The notes: generated by a model from the letters alone, not told the origin. A stretch of DNA of 64,000 nucleotides from Rapana venosa (GCA_028751875.1 CM054141.1:67910351-67974350); one strand, 5' to 3'; positions 11,850 through 24,109 are shown, numbered from the stretch's first letter. Translations and numbers: made by a program.

Positions 11850-14100
11850 TTGGTCAAGGAACTGATTGATCAATCGACTGACAGAATTATTCATTATGTC
11901 ATTTTCCCTACTTGATCTTTTTATTTTCTTCCTGATGCCAAGGTAAGCAACCAGTAAACAATGTTCAACGTGGAAGGGTAGCTTCCCTTAGGTTGCTTAG
12001 CCAGAATTGGTTGAGTGCAGTCCATTGGGTTGTCCTATACAATGTTGATTTTTCCTTTCATCAGATGCCTAAATACGTTTATTGCCCACACAGGCTGACT
12101 TCAGTCACTGTGTTTGCTCTCTGAATCTACAAATGGAGGCGATTTTTCTTTGCGCAAATCTCCAAATTTGCTTTCTAAACCAACCATTCAACCTACAGCC
12201 TTCCTGTCATCGAGATCAGTGAAAGAAAATCAGACATGTCATACCCTGTGTTAAACCACCCGGTAGTGATCAGCAAGTCTGGTACCTCAAATTGTGCATG
12301 TTGGTGGTGCTTTTGGCACTGCATGATAAGTAGTGTCAGCTATAGTTTTTTCTTCTCTCAATCTGTTTGGGCACACACAAATTACTTACAACTTATCTAT
12401 TGTAACATTTTAAATCTAGGCAACATTGCACAGAATGTAGAAAGTGAATATAGAAAAGCAAAGTGTTTGGCCATACTTCAATGTTCATCTAGAAAAGGCC
12501 TTAAATGTTTAGATATTTTGAACAACTTTTTGTATTTCATATGAATGTCTCCTTAAAGATTAAGCAATCGTTGGAAAACCGATTTGAAATTCAGTATCGT
12601 GATATTTTGTATAGTACATTTTCATCTGTCTATTCCCTTTTTGCAGGCAAATATTTCTCCACTCAAAATAAACCTTGTCTACAACTCCATAATGATACCC
12701 CCCCCTTTTTTTTAACATGAGACGTGTAAACATTTTTTAAAATTATCTTAGGCTTTATACTTCCATAAAAAGTGTTAAGACATCCATATTTTCCACTGCG
12801 TTTCCCCAAAACAAGTATTTTGAACACCATGTATGAGTTCCCAGTCAACAAAGTTGAACACAAGTTTTTCAAAGTAGAAACAAAGAAACCAATACTTTAT
12901 CTCCGGACAATGCTTTATGCTGTACCTGGTGTGCAGAGTTTCCCGATGTGTTTCCCGATACAAATCTTTGTCGGGTCGTTAAGTGAAAGTAGCCCTTTTC
13001 TTAAATTGTTGTAATGTACCTTGATCCTTTTTTTTTAGTATAAGCAAAACTGATCCCAACTTCTCAAAAAAGTCATATGGTTGAAAATAATAAAATATAG
13101 AAAAATGTCCATATCACAGAAATAAATCCAACTTCGAAACTAAAAAGAAAAGGAAGACAAAAATGAAAAAGACCAAGAAGAAAGTAAAATTACCATTTTC
13201 TGCAACTGTTTTGTTTTTGTTAACGCATAAAACCCATATAAACAGAAACCAGTGAATATATCATTTTATATATTCTCTGAAAAAAGTTCTAACAAATTGA
13301 AAAGATGTGAAAAGATTAAGCCCTGTCAACTTCGAAGTTGACGCTAGCTATTGCACATGCTGAAACCACTGATGTGGGTTTTTTTTGTTAAGGGAATATG
13401 TCCTTACTTCCACAGTTCGTTGTACCAGCGTCGTAAAATAAGTAGACTTTTTTCCCCCTTTAACTAGAAAAATACATATCCTTAAAACCAGGGAGGCCCA
13501 TTACTGTGAACTGTTTGCATGGATTAAAGTGGCAGGGGATAAATTTGTTACTAAAGCTAGATAGATAAATGTTAAAAAATATATATATATATAAAGACAC
13601 AGAATTATAAAAATCAGTGATGTTATGCAAAGAGTACAAAAGTATTTTCAAATACGAGCATCAATACAACTTTTACAAAATTCTAGCAAAAAAGAGACAA
13701 GACCCATGACCCCAGCCCCCTACCCCCCCCCCCCCCCAAAAAAAAAAAAAGCCATCAAAAATCCCAACAAATCCCTGCCACCTGGTTATGTGGTGGTTGT
13801 TCTCACCTTTGCCATTTGTAATAAAACGAAATTGTAAATATGAGAAAAGGGAAATCAGGAGAAACATCCCCAACTCTATGTAAAGGAGAAAGGTGGCATT
13901 CTGTTCATGAATCGTTTGAGGAGGATGCAAAGCACCTCAGGAGTAGGTCCCTGTTTTATGGCCATTCTGCGTTAGATTTGTGTAAAATCCCAATGATAAA
14001 TTGTTGCTTTTTATTATGACTACTACCACTTTCATGCTTATTATTAGTGCTAGTAGGAGGTAACCAAGTCAGTAACGTTCTACTGTTTAACCCTTTTTTT
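11850..14100. other. No gene seen (would be a U2 intron)
   Basis: AT-rich DNA with a C run and A run at about 13722-13750 and small frames without features. If U2 is real this is its last intron. Confidence 0.45.
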
Positions 14101-14152
14101 CTGCACAGCACTTAATAATCGAGCTACACACAAAACCAGGAGTTTTTCTTAC

Positions 14153-16975
14153 CTTAAACGTTGCCGGGACATAAATGTACCCCTGATATGTTTCATGTAG
14201 GTTCTGCATCTGTGGTGCGGACAGCTTTGTGGTGCTAAAGGTACATCATCTGTGGTGTAGGTAGCTGTGTAGCACTTCAGGTACATGTGGTATAGGGAGC
14301 TGTGTAGCACTTCAGGTACATGTGGTATAGGTAGCTGTGTAGCACTTCAGGTACATGTGGTGTAGGTAGCTGTGTAGCACTGCAGGTACATCATCTGTGG
14401 TGTAGGTAGCTGTGTAGCACTGCAGGTACATGTGGTATAGGGAGCTGTGTAGCACTTCAGGTACATGTGGTATAGGTAGCTGTGTAGCACTTCAGGTACA
14501 TGTGGTGTAGGTAGCTGTGTAGCACTTCAGGTACATGTGGTGTAGGAAGCTGTGTAGCACTTCAGGTACATGTGGTGTAGGTAGCTGTGTAGCACTGCAG
14601 GTACATCATCTGTGGTGTAGGTAGCTGTGTAGCACTGCAGGTACATCAACTGTGGTGTAGGTAGCTGTGTAGCACTGCAGGTACATCATCTGTGGTGTAG
14701 GGAGCTGTGTAGCACTTCAGGTACATGTGGTGTAGGTAGCTGTGTAGCACTTCATGTATAACATCTGTGGTGTAGGTAGCTGTGTAGCACTTCATGTATA
14801 ACATCTATGGTGTAGGAGGCTGTGTAGCACTTCATGTACAACATCTGTGGTGTAGGTAGCTGTGTAGCACTGCAGGTACATCATCCATGGTATAGGGAGC
14901 TGTGTAGCACTTCAGGTACAATGTGGTGTAGGTAGCTGTGTAGCACCTCAGGTAGGAAGCTGTGTAGCACTTCATGTATAACATCTATGGTGTAGGAGGC
15001 TGTGTAGCACTTCATGTACAACATCTGTGATGTAGGAGGCTGTGTAGCACTTCATACATTATTATTATTATTATTATGTACAATATCTGTGGTGTAGGTA
15101 GGGAGCAGTGTAGCACTGCAGGTACATCATCTGTGGTGTAGGTAGCTGTGTAGCACTGCAGGTACATCATTTGTGGTGTAGGTAGCTGTGTATCACTGCA
15201 GGTACATCATCTGTGGTGTAGGTAGCTGTGTAGCACTGCAGGTACATCATCTGTGGTGTAGACAGCTGTGTAGCACTGCAGGTACATCATCTGTGGTGTA
15301 GGTAGCTGTGTAGCACTGCAGGTACATCATTTGTGGTGTAGGTAGCTGTGTAGCACTGCAGGTACATCATCTGTGGTGTAGACAGCTGTGTAGCACTGCA
15401 GGTACATCATCTGTGGTGTAGACAGCTGTGTAGCACTGCACGTACATCATCTGTGGTGTAGGTAGCTGTGTAGCACTGCAGGTACATCATCTGTGGTGTA
15501 GACAGCTGTGTAGCATTGCAGGTACATCATCTGTGGTGTAGACAGCTGTGTAGCATTGCAGGTACATCATCTGTGGTGTAGACAGCTGTGTAGCATTGCA
15601 GGTACATCATCTGTGGTGTAGGTAGCTGTGTAGCACTGCAGGTACAATGTGGTGTAGGTAGCTGTGTAGCATTGCAGGTACATCATCTGTGGTGTAGACA
15701 GCTGTGTAGCATTGCAGGTACACTTCAGTGGTGTAGACAGGTGTGTAGCATTGCAGTACAGTCATCTGTGGGGTAGGTAGCTTTTGTAGCACTGCAGGTA
15801 CAATGTGGTGTAGGTAGCTGTGTAGCACTGCAGGTACATCATCTGTGGTGTAGACAGCTGTGTAGCATTGCAGGTACATCATTTGTGGTGTAGGTAGCTG
15901 TGTAGCACTGCAGGTACATCATCTGTGGTGTAGGTAGCTGTGTAGCACTGCAGGTACATCATCTGTGGTGTAGGGAGCTGTGTAGCACTTCAGGTACAAT
16001 GTGGTGTAGGTAGCTGTGTAGCACCTCAGGTAGGAAGCTGTGTAGCACTTCATGTATAACATCTATGGTGTAGGAGGCTGTGTAGCACTTCATGTACATC
16101 TGTGACAGCTCCCTACATTATTATTATTATTATTATGTACAATATCTGTGGTGTAGGTAGGGAGCAGTGTAGCACTGCAGGTACGTTTGTGGTGTAGGTA
16201 GCTGTGTAGCACTGCAGGTACAACGTTTGTGGTGTAGGTAGCTGTGTAGCACTGCAGGTACATCTGTGGTGTAGGAAGCTGTGTAGTACTGCAGGTACAT
16301 CTGTGGTGTAGGTAGCTGTGTAGTACTGCAGGTACATCTGTGGTGTAGGAGGCTGTGTAGCACTGCAGGTACATCATCTGTGGTGTAGGTAGCTGTGTAG
16401 CACTGCAGGTACATCATCTGTGGTGTAGGTAGCTGTGTAGCACTGCAGGTACATCATTTGTGGTGTAGGTAGCTGTGTAGCGTAGCACTGCAGGTACATG
16501 TGGTATAGGTAGCTGTGTAGCACTGCAGGTATCTCATCCATGGTATAGGGAGCTGTGTAGCACTGCAGGTACAATGTGGTGTAGGTAGCTGTGTAGCACT
16601 GCAGGTACAATGTGGTTTAGGTAGCTGTGTAGCACTGCAGGTACAATGTGGTGTAGGTAGCTGTGTAGCACTGCAGGTACAACATCTGTGGTGTAGGAAG
16701 CTGTGTAGCACTGCAGGTACATGTGGTATAGGGAGCTGTGTAGCACTGCAGGTACATGTGGTATAGGTAGCTGTGTAGCACTTCAGGTACATGTGGTGTA
16801 GGTAGCTGTGTAGCACTGCAGGTACATCAACTGTGGTGTAGGAAGCTGTGTAGCACTGCAGGTACATCATCTGTGGTGTAGGTAGCTGTGTAGCACTGCA
16901 GGTACGTTTGTGGTGTAGGTAGCTGTGTAGCACTGCAGGTTATCAGGTGTGGCCTTGACACCAGTCCCACAGTCC
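14153..16975 (-). other. Candidate giant exon of U2 made almost entirely of minisatellite
   Basis: The 5' side is a strong acceptor (TTTTGACTTGTTTTACAG|GGACTG). The 3' side is a strong donor (TTTAAG|GTAAGA). The interval is 2823 bases. One frame from the acceptor starts DCGTGVKATPDNLQCYTATYT, then enters the 40-bp array and meets TGA. The frame that leaves at the donor reads MQNLHETYQGYIYVPATFK, and an alternative acceptor (CCACAG|ATGCAG) could start a small separate exon for it. Every array unit also carries an acceptor-like CCTACACCACAG|ATG on this strand, so several shorter exons are possible. Confidence 0.3.
14205..16945 (+). repeat. 40-bp minisatellite with higher-order duplication
   Basis: The dominant unit is 40 bp (for example starting at 15121: ggtacatcatctgtggtgta then ggtagctgtgtagcactgca), with shorter 33-36-bp variants lacking the catcatc part. 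A marker block containing (ATT)n and ggtagggagcagtg occurs twice (about 15055 and 16117). A second marker (tagcacctcaggtaggaagc) occurs at about 14940 and 16018. Together they indicate a higher-order repeat of about 1.06-1.08 kb. It is not CRISPR: there are no unique spacers. Confidence 0.95.
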
Positions 16976-16979
16976 CTGT

Positions 16980-17544
16980 AAAACAAGTCAAAATCACCAA
17001 CCTTGAAAATCCTGAACATTTTATGAGTACAACAATTAATTTCCCTTGGTTTTTATCTTTAAAGAAAAAGATAAATCACAATAACTGCGTAAGTTACCTT
17101 TAGCTTGCAAACTGAAATACTCCAATGATTAAATCTTACTACTTTTAAGGATCAGTTGCACAGGTTTTTGTTTACACTGTTACAATCTATTTTCAATTTC
17201 AATGCCTTCAGTTTGATAAATGAATCGGTCTGCAAATCCACAAATAGAGAACTTTCAAACGCAGAAAAATTACCTCAATTTTTGTTTCTAACATTTGCCT
17301 AACTGTGGACTTTTGTAAGAAAAGGTAAGGCAGATAGTGACTGACGTTTTGAGTAAAAGGTCTACTGTTTGCAACATGAAAAACGGGTCCTCAGAAAAAC
17401 TAAAATTGAAGCCTAGCTATGACACTTTTAGATCAGGCCTCAAGACATATTTATTTCAAACCTAAGATTTCCCCCCTCCTGTCTCATATCAGAACTATCC
17501 CACCCTTCACTAACCTATGTCCTATCACCCTGCTGAAGTATATG

Positions 17545-17614
<70 letters not shown>

Positions 17615-18350
17615 TGTGTGTGTGTGTGTGTGCTTTTGAAAAACATTTGACTATTGCAATTTTATTTCATAGATTTGGTCTGCACTACCATGTTTGTAAT
17701 ATCTGTTTGAACTATTGATTGTCATTGGTTGTATGACTGTAAGATTAGGTCGAATGCATGCGCTTTGATTTGTCTTTGCAAGATATAGCACTATACAAGT
17801 TCCATTTATTATTATTATTATTATTATTATTGAACCACACAAGTAAATCTAGATGTACAAACTTTCGTGTCAGCCAGAACAGACCAAACAAGACAGACAA
17901 AAAGAGGTCAGACAGGGGCACAACTACTTCCATCCAGCACCATCATATACCAGGTCACAGACATACTTGACAAATGCTGGTCAATTGTTTGGCCGTAGTA
18001 GATATAGCAGTGCCTAGTGATGCCTCTTGCACATGGAGACTGAATGTTGACATGTACATGAATGCTTATTCCATTATCCTCAAAATAAAAGAGCAAAAGG
18101 TCTCAACTGGAGCTGCTCCAGCTCAGATGGTGCAAGTGTAGCAGCCGAATATCAAATAAGATGGGGAAAAGAAACAAAAAGCAATTAATAACACACAGAA
18201 CGTGATAACTGTACAAGCAAATGTAAAATTGGCCTACAGCAGCAAGACAGAAATCTTGTGCCCAAGATCTCTAGACCCCGAATGTTTCTGAAAAGATATT
18301 TTCAACCTGCTCAATATAGTGAATAGTTGAGTGGCAGATAACATTTCTTA
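16980..18350. repeat. U2 intron: (GT)n, LINE tail and SINE-A scrap
   Basis: (GT)n at about 17549-17632. The LINE 3' tail with (ATT)n lies at about 17755-17832 (plus). A degraded SINE-A 3' end lies at about 18010-18095 (atgcttattccattatcctc, aaaataaaag). No gene frames. Confidence 0.6.
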
Positions 18351-18351
18351 C

Positions 18352-18528
18352 CTGAACTTTATCCAGAAGTGAAGAAAACAATCTTCCTCATTCCAATTGA
18401 TGCAGCAAGGCACGAGGTAAGCGCTGCATGAACCCCTGTAGCACAGAAAAACTGACAGGCTGCTGTGACAGGCGGTGTTTCATGGGGCTGGAGTTGACTG
18501 TGCAACTGATCCCCCCTTCACATGGCAC
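18352..18528 (-). other. Candidate U2 exon F (duplicate of exon E)
   Basis: The acceptor is TACTCCACCAG|GTGCCATGTGA and the donor is AAAGTTCAG|GTAAGA. One frame starts VPCEGGISCTV and runs 46 codons to TGA (HQLE*). Start and end sequences match exon E at 18974-19233: GxGCCATGTGAxGG at the start and TTCACT(A/T)CTGGA(C/T)AAA at the end. The pair therefore arose by duplication. Confidence 0.4.
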
Positions 18529-18973
18529 CTGGTGGAGTAGTACACCACAAACATTCAAACAGGAAAACAACAAGAAAAGGAATGGACAAAATGATGATGA
18601 ACACAGAGAAAGTCCACATGTGAGGACCCTAGTAACAGATGACATGCCTAATAGTTCAGCCCCTTTCACCTCTGTTCATTCTTCCCCTCGACTTTTTATC
18701 ACTAGACATTGACGATTGTTGTTTTTTTTGAAAGCGTTCAACATTTTTTTTTAGAGATGACATCACAACATTTCCCTGCACTTGTATACAAAGACAATTG
18801 CATAATTATCTATGTCACATTTTATAAGCCTCAGATATCAGCTGTTTCTAAAGAACTATGGGAAAAAAACCTCGCTCAGTGCTAATGCATCTTTATTTCT
18901 TTCAAAGTGAACCTGTTAATATTCAGTCTGCATCACACTCAACATCTGACAGGCAAGTAAGGGAAATTCTAAC

Positions 18974-19233
18974 CTTGAGTTTGTCCAGTAGTGAAGTACA
19001 TGTTCTCTTGGTTCCACTTCATGTGGGTAGGTATGACATGGCTTTGGCAGCATTTGTGGGTAGGTATGACATAACTTTGGCAGCATTTATGGGTAGGTAA
19101 GACATAACTTTGGCAGCATTTGTGGGTAGGTATGACATAGCTTTGGCAGCATTTCCAGGTGGACTTGGCTGACAGAGGGAACAGTGCCTGATGGGGATGG
19201 TTTTGACTGCAGCTGTTCTCCATCACATGGCCC
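18974..19233 (-). other. Candidate U2 exon E with an 11-residue tandem repeat
   Basis: The acceptor is CTGCTTTACCAG|GGGCC and the donor CTCAAG|GTTAGA. One frame (one base, 86 codons, one base) is open throughout. It contains about four copies of a 33-bp repeat (about 19020-19155) encoding KCCQSYVIPTH with small variations, ending KWNQENMYFTTGQTQ. Because 33 is a multiple of three, the repeat preserves frame. Homologous to exon F. No known domain. Confidence 0.4.
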
Positions 19234-20126
19234 CTGGTAAAGCAGATCACATAAAAAAATTAGAACTGGAAAATGAACCAGCAAAAAGAATAAAAACAAG
19301 TGATAAAAAAACTCGCAAAGACACACCCAAAACAGTGAGAAGCACCAGGACAGATCGAATCCCTAACACTTTTCAAACCTTTTAATTCCATATAGTTCAT
19401 ACCCTTGATTTTTGAATGCCAATGATCAATGGATTTTGTTTGGGATTTTCTACAAATGTTTCAACTAGTACTTTAAATCGACATTTTGCTTTATCCCCCT
19501 GAATAAACCGACTTATTACACACTATATTCAGCTTTGCATGTTTTACCAATATTGTAAAGCATAGATGAAGTCAATTCTTACAAATCAGACATTCAGGAG
19601 ACAAAATTCATTTTGCAGAAACAGGGCAATGGAATATTAAATTATTCTAATTGAACATACATTTGGGCGTTTAAATTGCAAATATGTTGCCAGTTCTACA
19701 ACATGACTCCTCATTCTGGAAGTTGCTACTATCACATGTGCAGGTGCCAATAATAAAACAAGCTCTTCACAGTCAAGTAAAAAGCTAAATTCGAACTATC
19801 ACCATACTGACCAGAAAGGCCATTTCAGGCTGACATGCTATTTATTTCAAGTTCAGATACAAAAGGATCCTAGTCTATTTTCCTTCATATTATAGCCCCA
19901 CCATCCATGGGGGCCCTTATGAAGGCTGTCAATTTTATCAAACATCAACTGAACCCCCCCCCCCCCCCAAACTGGCACTATTTCCTTCACTGTTCTATTC
20001 ATACAGTGCCCCCTCCCCCACCTCCCTTTCAATAGAAGGCTTGTGACCTTTTCCTTAGATACAGGCCTACATCACAAAGTGTGTGACATTGTATAACAAC
20101 TGCCTCAACTGTAACTCGGTACTTAC

Positions 20127-20208
20127 GCAGAAAGGGTCTTGACAGGCGTTCTGCAGGGGATGGCAGCGATGCTGAGGAACAGTTAGGCATGCTGGGTATG
20201 GAGCTCCC
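20127..20208 (-). other. Candidate U2 exon D
   Basis: A strong donor (TTTCTGC|GTAAGT) and a possible acceptor (CGCCACCAG|GGGAGC) bound a stretch whose phase-0 translation is Ser/Pro-rich (SMPNCSSASLPSPAERLSRP). The acceptor is weak. Confidence 0.25.
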
Positions 20209-20484
20209 CTGGTGGCGAGTTCCCCAAATGAGGCCATGATCCACCAGACACCAGTGTGACCCACATGATGGCTTTATTACCCCATTAAACTCATGGAATA
20301 AAGGACAGGAAGGAGGCATTAGGAAACTTTGATGAGTGAAGGAATGAAAATGCCTTTGTTGTTCTTTGTCGAACACTTGGCAGCTATTGTCTGTCATATG
20401 ACCGAAAATGCGTTGCGACTGAAATTGAATGTTTCAACACCAAGATCACTGTCACCATGATTGCTTCATCCTCTGGCTTTCCCC

Positions 20485-20690
20485 CTACTTTTTGGGTTTA
20501 ATTTTAGGCTTTTTACTTACTTTTGAGGTTTAATTCTTTTTTCACTTACTTTTGGGTTTAATTCTAGGCTTTTTTATTTACTTTGGATTTAAATCTATCT
20601 TTTTGTTTACTTTTGGGTTTAAATTTACCATTTTATTTACTTTGGGTTTTAAATCTATCTTTTTAATATTTTGTCATTCAATTATTCCTG
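20485..20690 (+). repeat. Degenerate TTTA-rich minisatellite of about 40 bp
   Basis: Repeated blocks of (a)cttacttttgggtttaa(tt) with variable spacers, five to six copies. Confidence 0.75.
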
Positions 20691-21103
20691 GTTTTTGTAC
20701 CGTTATTGAGTTTTATTTCCCTTCACTTTGTTTTTATCTGTTGCTTTTTAATCTTTAAATTTTTACATTTGAACTGATTTTATATATTCAAGCAAGAGGT
20801 GTTAATGCAATCATAAATGTGGTGCGCAGTGATCTTTTGAAGGCAACTGATTTGCGTAGTCAAATACTCACAATTATCAAGTCTAAAACACAACTTCTGG
20901 GGCAAAATTTAATCTTCAAAGATATAGGAAGACCCGAGTCACTTCCCTGTATGAGCAATGCAAACGCAGGCTTCAAATGAATTTTTCCCCAACATTTATG
21001 TGACCTGTGTGAGGCGGCATAGTCGGTAGCTTTGCAAATCTGCCTCTTCGTATATTCAATTTCATGTTAAACAGCGGATTTTTGACAACTGCTCACCACT
21101 CCT

Positions 21104-21670
21104 TTGATTTTTGGCTCTCTGCAGTGTTCGAGCACTCATGGAGAATTTAGGTTTTGTTCCGTTGCAAATGGTTCATTCCAATGCAATGGTCTTTATCAGC
21201 CAAGACCACAGGGACATGGACAGCATAACATCCCAGTTCTTAAAGCCATGGCACGTGGCCTGTTTTCCAGATCCCAAGCACTAAGGTGTTTTGTCCTCCA
21301 CTCCCTATTCTTTAACCAGGGGCCTAACAAAGCAGTAAAGCCACATGTGGACATACATAGTTTGGTAGTCTGGTACCCTGGCAGTTGCATCCACATGGAG
21401 CTCTTGGTGATCAGGTCCATTATGACTGCTGGGCATTGGGTGGCTGGTTCCTTGCATGTGAAGGTCAAGGGAAGAAAGGAGATGGTCTCAGTCTCTACAA
21501 GCCCTCTGGTGAATGAAGTGGCCGATGCACGAGGAACGAGTTTTTTGCATGCTGGGCAGATGAAGAAACTGGAACAGTTGGTTGATCCTCTGGTCCCCGT
21601 TTCCACTTCTTATGCTTCTCCTTCTGCCTTTTATGTTGGGCATTCACCTGACAGCAAAATGACAAAATAA
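21104..21670 (+). other. Open frames of uncertain meaning on both strands
   Basis: The plus strand is open for 188 codons. The minus strand of the same stretch is open for 136 codons (CPACKKLVPRASA, with several Cys). A minus acceptor (TTTTGCTGTCAG|GTGAATG at 21647) also opens a 50-codon lysine-rich frame (QKEKHKKWKRG) that would join MEELLAVRSLK in phase. None matches a family I know. Only one of them, if any, can be real. Confidence 0.25.
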
Positions 21671-22059
21671 TGTATTAAACATTCCAATTTCAAGATTTTC
21701 GGGGGCGGGCAGGGGGGAAGGAGAAAGGAGTGTAGAAAGTGTGTAAAAGCAGCGTGTGTGTTTGCACACACTTTTAATGTAGAGATGTCTTGAAAAGAGG
21801 GACTGCTGTGTCCACTTAACTTCAATGTCGCAAAGTTCATAATAGTGCTCTGTCTCCAATCCAGTTTTTACCATGTCAGAGAAAGAGTGACCAAGTGGTC
21901 AGCTAGAGCAGAGACTGCACTTTCCACTAATGTGTAAACTTGGTTTTCTTTCCGTCTTTTCTTGCACATCTGTAGTCACCTACCTCCCCTCCTCTAAAAA
22001 ACATGGCAACTAAAAAAATGTTTAAATGGGGGAAGGAAAGAAAAACTGCTTCAAAGTGA

Positions 22060-22157
22060 CATTTCAGGTTAGAGCATTGCCCTCACTTGTTGACGGCCTG
22101 TGGTTGAGCCCTGGTTTGAGCCACCACCACAACTACCGTTCAAGATGTCCCCCTCAT

Positions 22158-22191
<34 letters not shown>

Positions 22192-22475
22192 TATGGAATT
22201 TATATAGCACTGAATCCTGTAAAGCAACAAATCAAAGCGCTCAGATTTTTTTCCGAGGATAATGGAATAAGCACTCAAGTGCTTTTTTACATCCAGTCCC
22301 CGTGTGTATGCGGTTTTGTAAATTTTGTCATCTGTTCCCACCGGCACACAATGGCCTACTCTTTTCGAAAAGCGGAACAGAATTTAACGTGTGCACAAGA
22401 TGTTCTGCATACGTTCGCACACGGGGCCTTGGTTTATAGTCTCATACGAAGGATGATGTTAACATCTATGATGTT
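22060..22475. mobile_element. Composite of SINE-A head, LINE tail and SINE-A body
   Basis: A plus-strand SINE-A head fragment (about 22065-22160) is followed by (AAT)n plus the LINE 3' end in minus orientation (22158-22245). A minus-strand SINE-A body (22253-22470; tgcttttttacatccagtcc, ccaccggcacacaatggcc) comes next. These are separate insertions. Confidence 0.7.
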
Positions 22476-22952
22476 ATCTATTCTGACTCCTATTTTCTAA
22501 CTCCTGTTAACATCTACTCTGACACCTGCAGTGGCACCTGTCCTGACATCCTCAGGTTTACTGATCTGATCAAGTCCATTCCATCACATTCTGCCAATAC
22601 TGACAGGATTATAGGAAATCATGGAATCGGTTAAAAATACTGCAGATCCACGTTCAGATGTTTCATTTTGATCATCCAACTTCAGGCTGCAGGATTTCCA
22701 GATTTGAAATAGCAATCCCTAATTTACTTTGATAGAATAAATGTAGCACTCAACATTCTGAAGGACGTGTGATCTGTTCAGTTTTCTAAGAACCTAAAAT
22801 GTTTTACCGTTATCTCCTCCTTTTCGCCCTCTAAAAACTGACCACTGCCTGCAGTGTTGTCATTGCTATGGTATCAGTAACATTAAAATAGCAGCTACGG
22901 TGTATAAAATCTTGATTTCACTTCAATCACTGTGGAGAAAATCAGCCTTTAC

Positions 22953-23079
22953 CTTTTGTCTCCACTTCTACAGCTCTCTGGAAGTCATCAGGGAACTGCA
23001 GTGGACTTTGCCAGCTGTGTGCAAGTTAAATGTGATTACTCCCATCCCTCTCCAGCTTAAAGGGTCACTTCTTGGTTTC
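22953..23079 (-). other. Candidate U2 exon B
   Basis: The acceptor is TTATTACCTCACAG|GAAACC and the donor ACAAAAG|GTAAAG. Reading it after one, two or no leftover bases gives different short frames. An internal acceptor (CTGCAG|TTCCCT, 22995) would give FPDDFQRAVEVETK in phase 0 after exon A. The conflict of frames is one reason for doubting that U2 is coding. Confidence 0.3.
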
Positions 23080-23951
23080 CTGTGAGGTAATAAAGAATAC
23101 ATTAGGTAGGTTGGGATACATCTGGTCTCTAATGATATTCCATGACAGAACAGAAATGACAAGCACTACATCAATGAAATAAACTATTATGACTGAAGAA
23201 GGACTGAAAAATGTTCACTACCAGTTTGTATACACATTCTCAAAAAATCTAAATGAATAAAAAAAATCCAAGAAGCCAGAATGCGGCTACCTTATGGTGG
23301 ATAAAAATGGTTGCTTACCCCAATCTCAGTTTCTAAACTAGAAGAACTTTAGAAGGGACTTAAACAAAATGACACCCCTACCCCCCTCTCCCCCCCCCAT
23401 TTCAAGGCAGTGGAAAACATTATTTCTTAGCCTACAAGAACCAGAATTTAACCCGAAGTACTATATTTTCTTTTCTGACTAAAATAAAAATTTAGATTTT
23501 GTGTGTGTGCTTCAACAAAAACTTGCTTGGTGAGAAAAAGCTAAATCATCTGCTTCACTTTGTAGTTACTAACAGCCAGAGTGGATGAACAACCGTGGAA
23601 TCTCTTTTTCAGAACTAAAGCATTCATTAATGTTAAACAGTGTTTCGACATTTGTTTGTATACCTTTGTAAAGTTCATCCCCCCCCCCCCCACCCAATCC
23701 GTAATGCAGGGGTTTTCACGCGTCAAAACTGAAACGGAGAGTTAACTGATAATCACTGCTGTATTTGGAAACTTGAAAGGGCTTGTTGGTTGCACTCACA
23801 CTATGACCGGTCGTCTGGCCAGAATGTGTGATCAATGGAAAGGTAAGTTTACAACCTGGCGGCATTTTTAAAGTCACTACGAACAAATCTTCCGTGACAT
23901 AATATATTCTATATTCGAAGGCCACCAGCTTTGGGACAGAATGGCACTTAC

Positions 23952-23984
23952 CTTCAGAGAGCGAACAGCCAAGAGCTCCTCCAT
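23952..23984 (-). CDS. Candidate first coding exon of U2
   Basis: An ATG (context ttgg-ATG-g) opens MEELLAVRSLK, which ends exactly at a consensus donor (CTGAAG|GTAAGTGCC) in phase 0. An upstream ATG at about 24026-24028 on the same strand opens a frame that stops at the donor, so translation start is not certain. The CCAAT box about 115 bases upstream fits a promoter here. Confidence 0.35.
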
Positions 23985-24096
23985 CCAATGTTACCAAACA
24001 GCTCCTTCCCTGCTGAACTCGTGCTCATCTGACTGCCTCGTATCTGCAGGGCCTTAGGCGAGGTAACTCTTTAAATTCGTGGAAGAACTATTTTGA

Positions 24097-24101
24097 CCAA
24101 T
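24097..24101 (+). promoter_or_regulatory. CCAAT box
   Basis: The sequence gaccaatcagcg is a good NF-Y type CCAAT box, which works in either orientation. It sits about 115 bases upstream of the candidate U2 start codon. No TATA box is evident. Confidence 0.35.
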
Positions 24102-24109
24102 CAGCGACA

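Larger units (their letters stand above)
10530..24060 (-). other. Candidate spliced transcription unit U2, coding status unknown
   Basis: A series of good minus-strand splice signals suggests one multi-exon transcript. There are donors of type AAG|GTAAGT (23952), GTAAAG (22953), GC|GTAAGT (20127), CAG|GTAAGA (18352) and AAG|GTAAGA (14153). Acceptors with pyrimidine tracts lie at 23079, 21647, 19233, 18528, 16975 and 11247. A CCAAT box lies at 24097 and AATAAA at 10553. Several segments translate plausibly, but their frames do not join: each in-phase continuation meets a stop within about 60 codons. The options are a long non-coding RNA, alternative terminal exons, or a fast-evolving secreted or nuclear protein with some exons missed. 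I recognise no homologue. Exon positions are inferred by eye. Confidence 0.35.

Noticed and set aside
14205..16945. CRISPR-like regularly spaced repeat
   Set aside because: Units are contiguous with no unique spacers, there are no cas genes, and the genome is clearly eukaryotic.
21104..21670. 188-codon plus-strand gene
   Set aside because: No recognisable domain, and the opposite strand is similarly open; kept only as an uncertain region.
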